Position numbers and translations under genes: made by a program. The notes below the pieces were generated by a model. That model did not search any database and had not been told where the DNA came from. It worked only from the letters and a program-made list of their open reading frames with translations. From contig NZ_SWBM01000003.1 of assembly GCF_005116465.1 (NCBI RefSeq), positions 124,001 to 188,000 on the forward strand: a stretch of DNA of 64,000 bases, written 5' to 3'. The stretch is from Robertmurraya kyonggiensis. Its GTDB lineage: Bacteria; Bacillota; Bacilli; Bacillales; Cytobacillaceae. Positions 55,207 through 63,580 of the stretch are shown here, in pieces (the stretch's first letter is position 1; the number at the start of each line of letters is the position of its first letter).

Positions 55207-56808
55207 TTAATTTGCTATATCCCGCTTCCGGAAGCCGATAAAACTCAAAATCATTAATCCTACCGCAATGACGCTTAAAATGAACAACGGCATAAATGTC
55301 GCGTCCTCTATCGGCACTTGCGGAACATGACCAAATGGCGATAGCTGCCCTACCCAATTTGGAAATTGCATCATGTTTCCTAAATAAAGGACGAAGAATG
55401 AATAGAGAATATAAATCCAAACCAAAGACGTTTGTTTTGGCAGAAATCCATTAAGGAATGCAGCTAGGCCAATCATAACAAGCATTGCAGGATAATAGAC
55501 AAATGCTGCACCGAAGAGCATTCCAAAATCCATACCATTCTCCACTACTGCATTCCCAGCAGACCACAACCCAATCGCACTAAGGGAAAGCATAACAAAT
55601 CCATTTACAACCGATAGTATTAAGTAAGAGCCAAGAAGGCGTGACCTTGATACTGCTCTACCTAATAAATGATCCAGACGCCCTTTCTTCTCCTCACCAC
55701 GAAGTTTGTTTATCGCCATGATAGGAGGAATGGTTGCGATTAGAGAAATAACGACCATTAATGTTGGAATAAATTGTTCAACTAAAGAAGCCCCTTCAGA
55801 GAGTTGCAACATTTGTTGATACATTTCATTCCCCTCAAAAAATGATTCTAAATCTCCGAAAATGGATCCATAAGATGCTCCGAGAACATACATGCCTATT
55901 GCCCATGAGATAAAACCTGTCCGCTGTAACCTAAATGCTAGACCAATTGGACTTTGTAACAATCGGGAAGCATTTCTTTTACCCGGCCTAGATGCAATAA
56001 AACCCTGTTCCAAGTCACGAATACTATTTAAATAGTTTGCTATGACAAATAATAAAATGGCAACAGCCAGCATTAATACGATGGGTCCCCAATTATTCGA
56101 TGAGTACACTTCCGCCTTCGTTACCCATCCTAACGGAGAAAGCCACGATAATGCTTCATTACTAAGATCCGTAATAGCCCGAAACAAATAAGCACCAAGC
56201 AATATGGCAACCGACCATCCAATTGTACCTCTCGAGCTTTCTGAAAGCTGGGCGAAAACGGCCGTCACACCTGCAAAAACGAGCCCTGTCCCTCCTAATG
56301 CCGCACCGTAAAGTAATGAACCTTCTAAGTCCATACTCTCAATTCCAAAGCCAAATAATCCAAACCCGATAACAAGCGTTAACAAGAGAAATGCTCCGCT
56401 TGTTACTGCTAATGTGGCATTTAAATACGATAGGCGACCTGACGGTAAAGAACGAATCATTTCAATACGACCATCCTCTTCATCTGCTCTTGTGTGTTTT
56501 GTAACAAGCAATATCGCCATTAATCCAGTGATTACTGCCGTCATTAAGAGCATTTCATGGGCTGTCATTGCACCAATCGTATAATTTTCCAAATCACCAG
56601 GTCCTAACATAGCAGTCATCGCAGGATTTGCTAGTGTACTAGTGATAGCATCACGATCCTGCTGAGACGGATATAGGCCATCAAAAGTAGGAGGTACGAT
56701 AAACGTAAAGATCGCCAATCCAATAATCCATAATGGGATTCTTATTCGATCAAGACGGAAAATTAATCTCGTTAACTTGCCAGTGTTAGTGAATGCATTC
56801 TGTCCCAT
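55207..56808 (-). CDS. ABC-2-type exporter permease (large, about twelve helices)
   Basis: 533 residues with about twelve helices in two similar halves, each containing a helix pair and a large loop; resembles the Bacillus/Lactobacillus 'antibiotic ABC transporter permease' group next to a TetR regulator. Segments such as TKHTRADEEDGRIEMIRSLP and NKLRGEEKKGRLDHLLGRAV (first and second halves) carry the conserved E-E-x-G-R motif of this group. It exports an unknown drug or lipid with the ATPase encoded directly upstream; stop and start share one base. Confidence 0.88.
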   Translation of the reverse strand: MGQNAFTNTGKLTRLIFRLDRIRIPLWIIGLAIFTFIVPPTFDGLYPSQQDRDAITSTLANPAMTAMLGPGDLENYTIGAMTAHEMLLMTAVITGLMAILLVTKHTRADEEDGRIEMIRSLPSGRLSYLNATLAVTSGAFLLLTLVIGFGLFGFGIESMDLEGSLLYGAALGGTGLVFAGVTAVFAQLSESSRGTIGWSVAILLGAYLFRAITDLSNEALSWLSPLGWVTKAEVYSSNNWGPIVLMLAVAILLFVIANYLNSIRDLEQGFIASRPGKRNASRLLQSPIGLAFRLQRTGFISWAIGMYVLGASYGSIFGDLESFFEGNEMYQQMLQLSEGASLVEQFIPTLMVVISLIATIPPIMAINKLRGEEKKGRLDHLLGRAVSRSRLLGSYLILSVVNGFVMLSLSAIGLWSAGNAVVENGMDFGMLFGAAFVYYPAMLVMIGLAAFLNGFLPKQTSLVWIYILYSFFVLYLGNMMQFPNWVGQLSPFGHVPQVPIEDATFMPLFILSVIAVGLMILSFIGFRKRDIAN

Positions 56809-57719
56809 TAACGAACACCTCCCACTTCCCTTTCTCCTTTGTTTTCATAATGGCTCATAAATAGATCTTCAAGAGTTGGTGGAGCACTTTCTAGCTTTAC
56901 AATCCCAAATTGACTAATATGTCTGATGATAATGTCCAATTCTTTCGTATCCACTTGGAAAGACAAGCCTTGTTCTGTTTCTTCTACTTCATGGATTCCT
57001 TTCAATTCCGTTAGCGATGCAATCGGTTGTTTCGTTTCAACAAGAATATGTGTACGAGTTAAGTGACGTAACTCATTTAACGTACCAGTTTCGATAATTT
57101 GGCCCTGTCGAATGATTCCCACTCTATCACATAATTTTTCCACTTCAGAAAGGATATGACTTGAAAGAAGGACGCTTTTCCCTTCATTCTTGGCCTCCAA
57201 TACACACTCTTGAAATACTTTTTCCATCAATGGATCAAGTCCTGAAGTTGGTTCATCTAATATATACAAATCCGCATCTGATGAAAATGCAGCAATTAGC
57301 GCTACCTTTTGTCTATTTCCTTTCGAATAAGTGCGACATTTCTTCGTAGGATCTAAATCGAATTTTTTTATCAATTCTTCTCTCTTACTTTTATTATTTC
57401 CGCCCCTTAATTTAACAAATAAATCGATAACCTCTCCTCCTGTTAAATTCGGCCATAAGTTAACATCGCCTGGTACATAGGCCAATCTTTTATGAATCTC
57501 TACTGCATCACTCCAGGCATCTTTGCCAAAGATCTTCACTTCCCCTTCATTCGCCTTCAAAATCCCAAGTAATACTCGTATAGTTGTTGATTTCCCAGCA
57601 CCATTCGGCCCAATAAAGCCAAAAACCTCGCCACTCCGCACTTCAAAATTAACGCCATCTAAAGCTGTAAACTTTCCAAATTTCTTCTCTAAATTTCTTA
57701 CTTCCAAGACGCTCATCAT
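56808..57719 (-). CDS. ABC exporter ATP-binding protein
   Basis: 303 residues (or 302 from the second ATG at 57716). Walker A GPNGAGKST, signature YSKGNRQKVALIAAF, which is the SKGN-type variant common in drug-export ATPases of this group, Walker B YILDEPTSGLDP and the LSSHILSEVEKLCD switch; C-terminal regulatory domain (about 220-300). AAGGAGG precedes the start. Partner of the following permease. Confidence 0.92.
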   Translation of the reverse strand: MMSVLEVRNLEKKFGKFTALDGVNFEVRSGEVFGFIGPNGAGKSTTIRVLLGILKANEGEVKIFGKDAWSDAVEIHKRLAYVPGDVNLWPNLTGGEVIDLFVKLRGGNNKSKREELIKKFDLDPTKKCRTYSKGNRQKVALIAAFSSDADLYILDEPTSGLDPLMEKVFQECVLEAKNEGKSVLLSSHILSEVEKLCDRVGIIRQGQIIETGTLNELRHLTRTHILVETKQPIASLTELKGIHEVEETEQGLSFQVDTKELDIIIRHISQFGIVKLESAPPTLEDLFMSHYENKGEREVGGVR

Positions 57720-57728
57720 GTATCCTCC

Positions 57729-58349
57729 TTATTTGTAAAAGCTATACTTTAGGATTTTCGAATAACTCTCCCACTCTGTAAGATAATGTTCTCCAACTTC
57801 TCCGATTGTGGTTAATTGTTTAAGTGATTTATCCCCAAATCCAAACATCGTCCAATTAAGAATTTCAATCGCCTTTTCAATATCGATGTCCTCACGAAAC
57901 ATAGTGTAATCAATATTCTCGTATATTTTTGCATAGCCCTTGCCATAGATTAATTGAACTCTTTTTTGAATGATATCTTTCACTTCAATCGATTCCTCTT
58001 TCATTATCGACAGTAAAAAATCAAACACCTGGGGGAATTTTTTTTGAATCTGCAACTTCTTTAACCCTAATTTCTCAAGCCTATTAAAAATATCGGTTTC
58101 ATCCAAATCGATTTGGTCATAAATATGCTCGATCACTTGTACACCATATTCAATTAAATACAGATAAAGCTCCTTCTTACTATTAAAATAATTGAATAAT
58201 GATCCTTTTGAGATCTTAGCTTCTTTGACTATTTCATTTGTGGATGCTTTTTCAAAACCGCTTTGAACAAATTCTTTAATTGCGGCGTTAATAATACGTT
58301 CTTGTTTGTCAGGTTTTAAACTTTTAAAAATCGAATTGATGATGACCAT
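57729..58349 (-). CDS. TetR/AcrR-family repressor of the ABC exporter operon
   Basis: 206 residues. Helix-turn-helix in STNEIVKEAKISKGSLFNYF (about 36-55). The annotated ATG 58349 touches the AAAGGAG site, so the start is not optimal but no better one exists. Followed by the exporter genes after nine bases. Two nearly identical palindromes, TGACCATAGTGGTCA and TGACCAAAGTGGTCA, just upstream are the likely operators. Confidence 0.9.
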   Translation of the reverse strand: MVIINSIFKSLKPDKQERIINAAIKEFVQSGFEKASTNEIVKEAKISKGSLFNYFNSKKELYLYLIEYGVQVIEHIYDQIDLDETDIFNRLEKLGLKKLQIQKKFPQVFDFLLSIMKEESIEVKDIIQKRVQLIYGKGYAKIYENIDYTMFREDIDIEKAIEILNWTMFGFGDKSLKQLTTIGEVGEHYLTEWESYSKILKYSFYK

Positions 58350-58376
58350 CTCCTTTCTATTCTGCTCTGCTCTGAG

Positions 58377-58422
58377 TGACCATAGTGGTCATTTTAAGAT
58401 TAACACATGACCAAAGTGGTCA
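58377..58422 (-). promoter_or_regulatory. Twin TetR operators upstream of the exporter operon
   Basis: TGACCATAGTGGTCA (58377-58391) and TGACCAAAGTGGTCA (58408-58422): both are TGACCA-N3-TGGTCA palindromes, 31 bases apart centre to centre (three helical turns, same face). On the minus strand the second contains a TTGACC that could be the -35. A half-site (GATGGTCAT) recurs at the regulator start codon. Confidence 0.8.
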
Positions 58423-58599
58423 ATCAGATTCAACAGGAACTAAGAGATAATCCACATGCATGAGCTACTCACTGTGTCGAACGTTGCAGTCAGGGACAAA
58501 GAAAAAACTTTTCTCGCAGCCTCAGTTGTCCCATTCCCTATGCACTATTTCTCTTGCTAGTCTTCCTCCCTTCAATTCCTAAAAAACATATTCGCCCAT

Positions 58600-58793
58600 G
58601 AAAAAAAGACCATCACAAATAAGAATGGTCTTGGGATAACCCTTAGACCTTTCCCTCGGATTAACTTGTAACGCTTACGAGGTTAGCTGTCGGATTAGGG
58701 ATTGAGAGTATCCCCTCTTACTTAGTAAGACTCACCCCAAGATAGATAAATATCTATCGAAAATGGTTCCCCCGCTCAAAATTGATTCAGCGA
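58600..58793 (-). promoter_or_regulatory. ydaO-yuaA (c-di-AMP) riboswitch with terminator, orphan
   Basis: On the minus strand the conserved ydaO blocks follow in order: TCGCTGAATCA, GAGCGGGGGAACC, TTGGGGTGAGTC, then AATCCGACAGCTAACCTCG and TAAGCGTT. A terminator follows (AAGACCAT / ATGGTCTT plus seven T, 58632-58600). The next minus-strand gene is the TetR repressor, 250 bases further and with its own promoter/operators; no typical c-di-AMP target gene (K+ uptake, cell-wall hydrolase) lies downstream in range. Confidence 0.9.
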
Positions 58794-58925
58794 ATAAAAG
58801 GTGTTCGGAAATATTTAATTTTGAATTCAACTAAAAAATACTCCCATTTTTTTCTTTTGTCAATAATTTTTTCACCAGAACTTCCCATCCCAAAAACTAG
58901 TTTTCGCGACTATAAATCATAATTC

Positions 58926-59327
58926 TTAGCCTTTCAGTCTTACCATACACTTCACATCTTCTTCTCCTTGATACCATTCGACACAATAACCATTCGGATC
59001 AATGTCAGAATAGGAAATAAGCTCGTCAAATGCTTCCGAAATCTTTTGAGGAGCATTTTTATAATTCATGACCGTGATGGATCTGTATTTTCCTTTTTCA
59101 ATAATAAGAGCTTCACAATTAGAATCTTTCTCTTTTTCAAATTGTTCTGCAGCTGCCTTATAAACTATCACTCCCATCTCTGGTCTTGATAGCCCAAAGT
59201 ACCTTCTCTCATTTGAATATGGAATCACCTCATGAAGTCTCTCATGAGCCTCCTGAATACCTTCTGGAAAAGATGTTGCAGTTACGTAGACTACTTTAAT
59301 GTCATTTTCAATAACGAGCGTTTCCAA
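58926..59327 (-). CDS. GyrI-like / AraC effector-binding-domain small protein
   Basis: 133 residues. Looks like a stand-alone effector-binding domain: N-terminal strand KVVYVTATSFPEGIQEAHERL, central YFGLSRPEMGVIVYKAAAEQF and the later YRSITVMNYKN with a Cys-containing end. Such domains bind hydrophobic or cationic ligands, or gyrase. It is transcribed toward the orphan riboswitch. ATG 59327 with AAGGAGGTTGG. Exact ligand unknown. Confidence 0.65.
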   Translation of the reverse strand: METLVIENDIKVVYVTATSFPEGIQEAHERLHEVIPYSNERRYFGLSRPEMGVIVYKAAAEQFEKEKDSNCEALIIEKGKYRSITVMNYKNAPQKISEAFDELISYSDIDPNGYCVEWYQGEEDVKCMVRLKG

Positions 59328-59534
59328 TTTTCCAACCTCCTTGACAAAAAAATTATACTCTAGGAAAGAAGGATAACAAAATTCAAGTCAATCACCCCCA
59401 CTTTAAGTGCACGATAATGTAGGTTAAAAAACGTCCTCAAGTACGTATTTTGTCAATAAGCGGACTGATTTAAAGATGTCGACTCTTCATGATTCCTTAT
59501 TTGTTGGCTCTATATAGGATGGTTTATGTTACCA

Positions 59535-59563
59535 TTGATTAGAGTCTAGTATTTTGATATAAA
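59535..59563 (+). promoter_or_regulatory. Promoter of the L,D-transpeptidase gene
   Basis: TTGATT (59535-59540), 17-base spacer, TATAAA (59558-59563), about 65 bases before the start codon. Confidence 0.65.
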
Positions 59564-59628
59564 GAGGTTAGTATTACCAAATTTTTGGAAAGTTTTAAGA
59601 CTTTTTCACAAGAAGGGAAAACTAAAAT

Positions 59629-60804
59629 ATGAAACGCACTAAGAAAAAACTATTAATTGGTTTCTCTACTATTCTTGTAGTTGCAGCATTGGCATTTGGT
59701 TTATTTCAAATAGTCACAAACAACACGCAAGAAGTAGCCTCAACTCAACAAACAAAGGCAACTGAAAAATCCGATGTGAAGAATGAGGATGTCAAAAAAG
59801 CTGATAAAGTTGAAGGCAAGAAGGAAGAAACAGTTGAAGAAACAAAGGTTGAACCTGTAGAGGCAAAAGAAGAAGCAGCGAAAACTACAAATAAAGAACA
59901 AAAAACAGAATCTCAAACTGTAGCTCCTGTAACTAAAGCTATTGAACCCGTAACCAAATATGTAAATATTAGTTCATTAAATATGCGAAGTGGTCCGGGT
60001 ACAAATCACGCTGTCATCCAAAGCGTTACAGAAGGACAAGCCGTAACCATTACCGAGTTAAGTGATTCTTGGAGTAAAGCGAGTGTAAACGGCAAAACAG
60101 GTTGGCTTTCTAGCAAATATCTATCGGATACGAAACCAGTTGTGAAGACAGTAGAAGCTCCAAAACAGTCTACAACTACTTCAAACACACCAGCTCCTTC
60201 AGCCCCTCAAAACGATGCTGATAAATTGAAATCAATAAGTGGAAATCGTCAACTTATTCTTGTTACAACAAATGGTACTAGCTCAAGAAATGCGACAATC
60301 CAAACATTTGAAAAAGACGGGAACGGAAAATGGAAACGTGTCATGAATGTTACAGGTTTCATTGGAAAGAATGGTTTTGGTAAAACCAAAGAAGGCGATG
60401 GTAAATCACCAATTGGAAAATTCACAATCGGCACAGCCTTTGGACAAAAAGGGAGTCCTGGGACGAAACTCCCTTGGAGAAATATCACTTCGGATGATGT
60501 TTGGGTAGATGACCCCGAATCCTCTCTTTACAACACTTGGCAATCAAGAAGCGCCACACAAGGTCAATGGACAAGTGCAGAAGATATGACTCACAGACTT
60601 TATGTATACGGGTTTGTCATCAATTACAATACAGCTCGTACTCCATACAAGGGTAGCGCCATCTTCTTTCACACCGGAAGCAGCTACACATTAGGTTGTG
60701 TCGCTACATCTCAATCAAATGTAGTGTCGATTTTAAAATGGTTAGACCCTGCTAAGAATCCAACCATCATCATGACTCCTACACAACAGTTAGCAAATTA
60801 CTAA
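59629..60804 (+). CDS. SH3b-domain L,D-transpeptidase-like cell-wall protein
   Basis: 391 residues. N-terminal membrane/signal helix (about 8-28), a Lys/Glu-rich linker (about 35-105), a bacterial SH3 domain (about 110-165: NISSLNMRSGPGTNHAVIQS ... GWLSSKYL), a Ser/Thr/Pro linker, and a YkuD-like catalytic domain (about 200-385). Its active-site pattern is FFHTGSSYTLGCVATS, with the His and the nucleophilic Cys in HxG...GC. It probably acts on peptidoglycan outside the membrane, as a 3-3 cross-linker or carboxypeptidase-like enzyme. Confidence 0.85.
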   Translation: MKRTKKKLLIGFSTILVVAALAFGLFQIVTNNTQEVASTQQTKATEKSDVKNEDVKKADKVEGKKEETVEETKVEPVEAKEEAAKTTNKEQKTESQTVAPVTKAIEPVTKYVNISSLNMRSGPGTNHAVIQSVTEGQAVTITELSDSWSKASVNGKTGWLSSKYLSDTKPVVKTVEAPKQSTTTSNTPAPSAPQNDADKLKSISGNRQLILVTTNGTSSRNATIQTFEKDGNGKWKRVMNVTGFIGKNGFGKTKEGDGKSPIGKFTIGTAFGQKGSPGTKLPWRNITSDDVWVDDPESSLYNTWQSRSATQGQWTSAEDMTHRLYVYGFVINYNTARTPYKGSAIFFHTGSSYTLGCVATSQSNVVSILKWLDPAKNPTIIMTPTQQLANY

Positions 60805-60814
60805 GACTCTTTAT

Positions 60815-60838
60815 AGCCCGCATTTGCGGGCTTTTTTT
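60815..60838 (+). terminator. Terminator of the L,D-transpeptidase gene
   Basis: AGCCCGCA / TGCGGGCT hairpin followed by seven T. Confidence 0.9.
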
Positions 60839-60848
60839 CATTCCTCTA

Positions 60849-61046
60849 CTAGTTAGCACTAACCTTTTTAGCAAGTTGAACCATCCGGTCATGATCATAC
60901 TCATAGATTTGTAGATAACTCTGACAGAAGTAATCCCTGTCGTGCGTCTCAGATTCCACATCTATAGCTCTATTTCTTGGACAACCACCTTAACACAATC
61001 TTAAATATGGACAACTTCTACATTTCTCGGGCAAATCCGGTTTCAT
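60849..61046 (-). pseudogene. C-terminal remnant of a radical-SAM/SPASM (anaerobic sulfatase-maturase-like) protein
   Basis: The minus-strand frame reads MKPDLPEKCRSCPYLRLC, a TAA stop at 60992-60990, then GGCPRNRAIDVESET and on to KKVSAN and stop at 60849. The Cys spacing (C-x2-C-x5-C, then GGCPR, then a further Cys) is that of the C-terminal cluster region of anSME-type maturases. Replacing the TAA by a Lys codon would give the usual C-K-G-G-C-P-R. Everything upstream of the fragment is missing. No sulfatase gene is near. Confidence 0.65.
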
Positions 61047-61141
61047 CCCTTGGATATTCTGACCACTATTCCTTTTCTAACGTTTTTAAAAAATATCATG
61101 GTGTTGAACCAAAACAATTTTTGGAGGAAAAAATGGGCTGA
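61040..61141 (+). pseudogene. C-terminal remnant of an AraC-family regulator
   Basis: The plus-strand frame reads VSSLGYSDHYSFSNVFKKYH, then GVEPKQFLEEKMG and TGA at 61139-61141. This is the second helix-turn-helix end of an AraC/XylS protein (the G-Y-x-D-x-x-x-F-x-x-x-F-K-K-x-x-G-x-x-P pattern). No upstream part is present; the sequence before it belongs to the other remnant on the opposite strand. Confidence 0.7.
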
Positions 61142-61178
61142 CATGAGTCGAGTTCAATCCCGCATTCATGTCAGCCCT
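61135..61178 (-). terminator. Terminator of the dihydrouridine synthase gene
   Basis: GGGCTGACATGA / TCATGTCAGCCC perfect 12-base stem. On the minus strand ATTTTTTCC follows; on the plus strand CCCTTTCC. Sits 15 bases past the stop at 61193. Confidence 0.85.
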
Positions 61179-61192
61179 TTCCTTATATCATT

Positions 61193-62188
61193 CTACACTT
61201 CCACACTTTCTTTTCCAAAGCTATCGAGCATAGCACGCACTTCATTTGTTGACTTTGTGCTCATCAATTGATTTCTCAATTCGCCCGCTCCTCTAAATCC
61301 TTTAACATAAATCTTGAAAAAGCGATGAAGAGCTGTGAATGGACGTGGCTCTAATTCTTGTGAATATTTATCATGGAGATCGAGATGCAATCTCAAGAGA
61401 TCAAGCAATTCCTCACTACCATGTTCTTTCGGCTCTTTTTCAAAGGCAAATGGATTTTTAAAAATACCACGGCCAATCATAACTCCATCAACACCATATT
61501 GTTCCACAAGCTTCAAGCCCATTTCACGGTCAAGGATATCCCCATTGATCGTCAGAAGTGTATCTGGAGCAATTTCGTCACGAAGCTTCTTGATTTCAGG
61601 AATCAGCTCCCAATGGGCATCTACTAGGCTCATTTCCTTTCTAGTACGCAAATGAATAGAAAGATTCGCGATGTCTTGTTTCAATATATGAGTTAGCCAT
61701 TCCTGCCACTCACCGACTTCCGTGTATCCAAGTCTAGTCTTCACACTTACAGGCAATCCTCCTGCTTTTGCCGCTTGGATGATTTCTGCAGCAACTTCAG
61801 GACGAAGGATAAGGCCACTCCCCTTCCCTTTAGATGCTACATTTGGCACCGGACAACCCATATTGATGTCGATACCCTTATATCCAAGTTCAGCCATACC
61901 AATACTCATTTGTCGGAAATATTCAGGCTTATCTCCCCAAATATGCGCCACAATTGGTTGTTCATCCTCTGTAAAAAGTAAGCGTCCTCGCACACTTCGA
62001 TTTCCCTCAGGATGACAGTAACTCTCCGTATTGGCGAACTCTGTAAAAAATACATCTGGTCGACCTGCTTTACTTACTACATGGCGAAATACAACATCCG
62101 TCACATCTTCCATTGGTGCAAGTACAAAAAACGGTTGTGGCAATTCACGCCAAAAATTCTCTATCACTTCAAACTCAAATCCTCTCAT
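61193..62188 (-). CDS. dus: tRNA-dihydrouridine synthase
   Basis: 331 residues, FMN-binding TIM barrel (about 15-250) with [13 protein letters not shown], the catalytic Cys in [11 protein letters not shown], and the phosphate-binding [14 protein letters not shown], then the helical C-terminal tRNA-binding domain. Reduces uridine to dihydrouridine in tRNA D-loops. No strong ribosome binding site precedes ATG 62188; a GTG seven codons downstream, next to the usual family start ([16 protein letters not shown]), is an alternative. Confidence 0.92.
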   Translation of the reverse strand: MRGFEFEVIENFWRELPQPFFVLAPMEDVTDVVFRHVVSKAGRPDVFFTEFANTESYCHPEGNRSVRGRLLFTEDEQPIVAHIWGDKPEYFRQMSIGMAELGYKGIDINMGCPVPNVASKGKGSGLILRPEVAAEIIQAAKAGGLPVSVKTRLGYTEVGEWQEWLTHILKQDIANLSIHLRTRKEMSLVDAHWELIPEIKKLRDEIAPDTLLTINGDILDREMGLKLVEQYGVDGVMIGRGIFKNPFAFEKEPKEHGSEELLDLLRLHLDLHDKYSQELEPRPFTALHRFFKIYVKGFRGAGELRNQLMSTKSTNEVRAMLDSFGKESVEV

Positions 62189-62379
62189 TACTATTTCAAT
62201 ACCAACTTCGTCACTACTTCTACATGGCTCGAGAGGATAGAATGAATGTCATTTGAGTATGTCCGTTCTCGGAAACATATCCACTGCATTTTTGACACTA
62301 TCGGTAGACGGGAACATATCGACTACATTAGCTTAGTTAAATTGAACGTGCTCTTCAGCTTAAAATTGGAATCCGTTTG

Positions 62380-62874
62380 TTACTTGTATTCACTCGGAAC
62401 AGGAATATTAAATCTCTCGCACAATAGTTTTACATCATGCATATCATTTTCATCATGCTCATAGCCTAGATGAAATAACACTTGATTTTCAGCATCAATA
62501 CATCTGACCATTTTATCGCCTATTTTCCCAATACCACTAAATACTTTTGGAGGATATGCTTCTCCTTCAAAAACAATGTATCCTTGTTCGTTGAACTTAA
62601 ATATATGAAGGTCAATTATCCTACCTTTAGTATCCTTCCAAACCGTGTGAGATGTGGTGGTATATGCTTCTGTAACTTCAACAAAACCTTTTTCTTTTAA
62701 TATCTCAACAAACTTTTTACTATTACTTTCCTCCACAAATAAATCAATGTCGTTGTGTGCTCTTGTTTCTTCTTCTAATAATGCATCTACTCCCCAACCT
62801 CCATCAATCCATATGTTAATTCCATTTTCTTCAGCGTATGTTATTATCTCAATGGCGTCAGTTTTACTTACCAT
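62380..62874 (-). CDS. LnuA-like nucleotidyltransferase (aminoglycoside/lincosamide type)
   Basis: 164 residues, a full-length single-domain nucleotidyltransferase. Catalytic pattern WIDGGWGVDALL (about 22-33) and HNDIDLFVE (about 40-48) with the paired Asp, then DLHIFKF. This resembles the LnuA/LinA and AadA2-like small enzymes that transfer AMP to lincosamides or related drugs. Chromosomal members often have unknown substrates, so resistance should not be assumed. ATG 62874 with GGAGGGATTAC. Confidence 0.82.
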   Translation of the reverse strand: MVSKTDAIEIITYAEENGINIWIDGGWGVDALLEEETRAHNDIDLFVEESNSKKFVEILKEKGFVEVTEAYTTTSHTVWKDTKGRIIDLHIFKFNEQGYIVFEGEAYPPKVFSGIGKIGDKMVRCIDAENQVLFHLGYEHDENDMHDVKLLCERFNIPVPSEYK

Positions 62875-62974
62875 GTAATCCCTCCGTTCAAATTTCTATC
62901 TAATTTCATAACATCCCGAAAAGTAGCCATGCTAAATTCCTCCCAGGTAATACTGTTAATTCACATAATCTAAC

Positions 62975-63553
62975 TTAATAGCGCCTTTTCATATCCTCTT
63001 CGTAGGCGGCTAGAATACGCTGATATTCTTTTGGGTCATCATTCTCACAGTCCAGTTTTATCACTCGATCCACAATAGGGTCTAAAGAATCAGGGTTGTA
63101 CCAAGGCTCCTTAATTGTAAGATATATGATTTTTTTGGTTTTTTGACGTTCAGCCATTTCTTTTAACATCTGAATTTCTTTTTCATTTTTTGTTACACTT
63201 TGAATCGGCCATATAATCATAAAGTCAAATTCATAATTATCGTATTTTTCACTATTGCCTTTAGTGGTTAGATTATCAAAGAAGATTGTAAGATTGGATA
63301 ATTTCATTCCTTGCCCATATTTCTTCGGTACGTTAACTTTATAAAGTTCCGCCCATCGAAAAAAATTATCCATTCCATCTTTTGTTGTATGAATTAAATT
63401 AATTAGTCCTTTCAAGTTCCCTTGAGAATTCAAAGCTTTAAGAAGAGCCTGATGCTTTTCCTTGTCAGCAATACCTCGTAGTAATAATGTTTTTTCTGTT
63501 TCATTGTTCAAGAAATCAATAATCTGATCATATGCATTTTTTACGTCGGACAT
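62975..63553 (-). CDS. Uncharacterised protein, partner of the gene at the right edge
   Basis: 192 residues from ATG 63553 (AAGGGGTG site; ATG 63574 is inside that site's 5' side). Cytosolic, alpha/beta pattern with TLLLRGIADKEKHQALLKAL near the N-terminus, FDFMIIWPIQSV (about 120-131) and KKIIYLTIKEPWYN later, which looks like a Rossmann- or P-loop-like core of alternating strands and helices, but no Walker A, kinase or nuclease motif is present. Follows the right-edge gene by 27 bases and is probably its operon partner. Function unknown. Confidence 0.65.
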   Translation of the reverse strand: MSDVKNAYDQIIDFLNNETEKTLLLRGIADKEKHQALLKALNSQGNLKGLINLIHTTKDGMDNFFRWAELYKVNVPKKYGQGMKLSNLTIFFDNLTTKGNSEKYDNYEFDFMIIWPIQSVTKNEKEIQMLKEMAERQKTKKIIYLTIKEPWYNPDSLDPIVDRVIKLDCENDDPKEYQRILAAYEEDMKRRY

Positions 63554-63580
63554 ATTATTCACCCCTTCATTCAAAAATCA

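Noticed and set aside
58441-58599. Short gene or peptide directly after the c-di-AMP riboswitch
   Set aside because: Minus-strand reading gives only very short frames (for example GTG with seven codons) without a well-spaced ribosome binding site.
60779-60961. Minus-strand open frame of 60 codons at the end of the L,D-transpeptidase gene
   Set aside because: The frame next to it carries the conserved GGCPRNR cysteine motif; this one is a shadow and runs into the terminator.
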